A DNA stretch of 64,000 bases from contig NZ_JAAVUV010000002.1 of NCBI RefSeq assembly GCF_018449635.1, forward strand, positions 434,001-498,000. Direction: 5' to 3'. Shown here piece after piece: positions 63,779 through 64,000 of the stretch (positions are counted from its first letter, which is position 1; every line of letters begins with the position of its first letter). The position numbers and the translations under genes are program-made. The notes below the pieces were generated by a model, which ran no database searches, was not told where the DNA came from, and worked only from the letters and a program-made list of their open reading frames with translations. The stretch comes from Caballeronia sp. dw_276. GTDB lineage: Bacteria > Pseudomonadota > Gammaproteobacteria > Burkholderiales > Burkholderiaceae.

Positions 63779-63805
63779 TTAGCACCCCGCACCTGCGAGT
63801 GCTAC
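63779..63805. promoter_or_regulatory. CIRCE element (HrcA operator)
   Basis: TTAGCACCC, a 9-bp spacer (63788-63796) and GAGTGCTAC match the CIRCE consensus TTAGCACTC-N9-GAGTGCTAA in 16 of 18 positions. It lies at the start of the groES transcript, where HrcA represses it until heat shock. Confidence 0.88.
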
Positions 63806-63830
63806 TCATCCAACATTACGGAAACCAGAT

Positions 63831-64000
63831 ATGAGCCTACGTCCGCTCCACGACCGCGTCATCATCAAGCGCCTCGACCAGGAAACCAAAACCGCATCGG
63901 GCATCGTGATTCCGGAAAGCGCCGCTGAAAAACCGGATCAGGGCGAAGTCATCGCTGTCGGCCCAGGCAAGCGTGACAGCGACGGCAAGCGTATCGAGCC
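63831..64000 (+). CDS. groES: Co-chaperonin GroES, N-terminal part
   Basis: The gene runs off the right edge; 56 residues are visible. [20 protein letters not shown] and [20 protein letters not shown] and IAVGPGK are the GroES fold, including the beginning of the mobile loop region. GroES caps the GroEL folding chamber; groEL should follow outside the window. Control is by the promoter and CIRCE element just upstream. In Burkholderiaceae several groESL copies exist, so this may be a secondary one. Confidence 0.93.
   Translation, partial: MSLRPLHDRVIIKRLDQETKTASGIVIPESAAEKPDQGEVIAVGPGKRDSDGKRIE

Overview
The window is GC-rich, densely packed bacterial DNA that reads as Burkholderiaceae, most likely Caballeronia, Paraburkholderia or Burkholderia. 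Three observations support this. The dgdR/dgdA pair matches the 2,2-dialkylglycine decarboxylase locus described in Burkholderia cepacia, including every catalytic residue number I checked. The groES copy is controlled by a CIRCE element. There is an excess of LysR-type regulators paired with short-chain dehydrogenases and ABC importers. No rRNA, tRNA, CRISPR array, insertion sequence or replication origin was recognised. Almost all genes are accessory or catabolic, so a second chromosome or megaplasmid is my guess (inference).

Layout. 1-0.4 kb: C-terminal end of a DUF2235 (Tle1-like) hydrolase. 0.6-5.6 kb: a minus-strand sugar-acid operon (IlvD/Edd dehydratase, RraA-like protein, MFS transporter, LacI regulator) with a LacI-type operator before its first gene. 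5.8-15.7 kb: redox and aromatic genes (membrane protein, OYE-type reductase, diaminopentanoate dehydrogenase-like enzyme, GST remnant, SDR, HxlR regulator with FMN reductase and extradiol dioxygenase, LysR with a Gfo/Idh/MocA oxidoreductase). 15.9-25.7 kb: a phytase-like lipoprotein, a frameshifted metallo-beta-lactamase-fold hydrolase, a PAS/LOV-like GGDEF-EAL protein, an aldo/keto reductase, a TetR regulator and a lone receiver protein. 25.7-29.3 kb: a PhyH oxygenase, a clostridial-toxin-type glycosyltransferase, a YbaK-like deacylase and a CmcJ-type oxygenase.

29.4-38.7 kb is a sulfonate/nitrate-type uptake region: two orphan substrate-binding proteins, and a four-gene operon (binding protein, BAAT-like hydrolase, ATPase, permease) whose cistrons all join through ATGA overlaps. 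An SGNH hydrolase and a Tat-exported purple acid phosphatase follow. 40.5-50.6 kb: AraC/SDR, dgdR/dgdA, LysR/RidA, ArsR/SDR, a peroxiredoxin, a VOC protein and an orphan LpxA that looks gammaproteobacterial. 50.7-56.2 kb: a MarR-MFS operon under a 44-bp palindrome and carrying an isochorismatase remnant, two amino-acid exporters, and a membrane-anchored catalase coupled to cytochrome b561.

56.3-63.7 kb holds a Dpp-type ABC importer, an AhpD-like protein, a double-ATPase ABC subunit and an NtaA/DszA-type flavin monooxygenase. Together these look like a system that imports and oxidatively cleaves an organic sulfur or nitrogen compound. The window ends inside groES.
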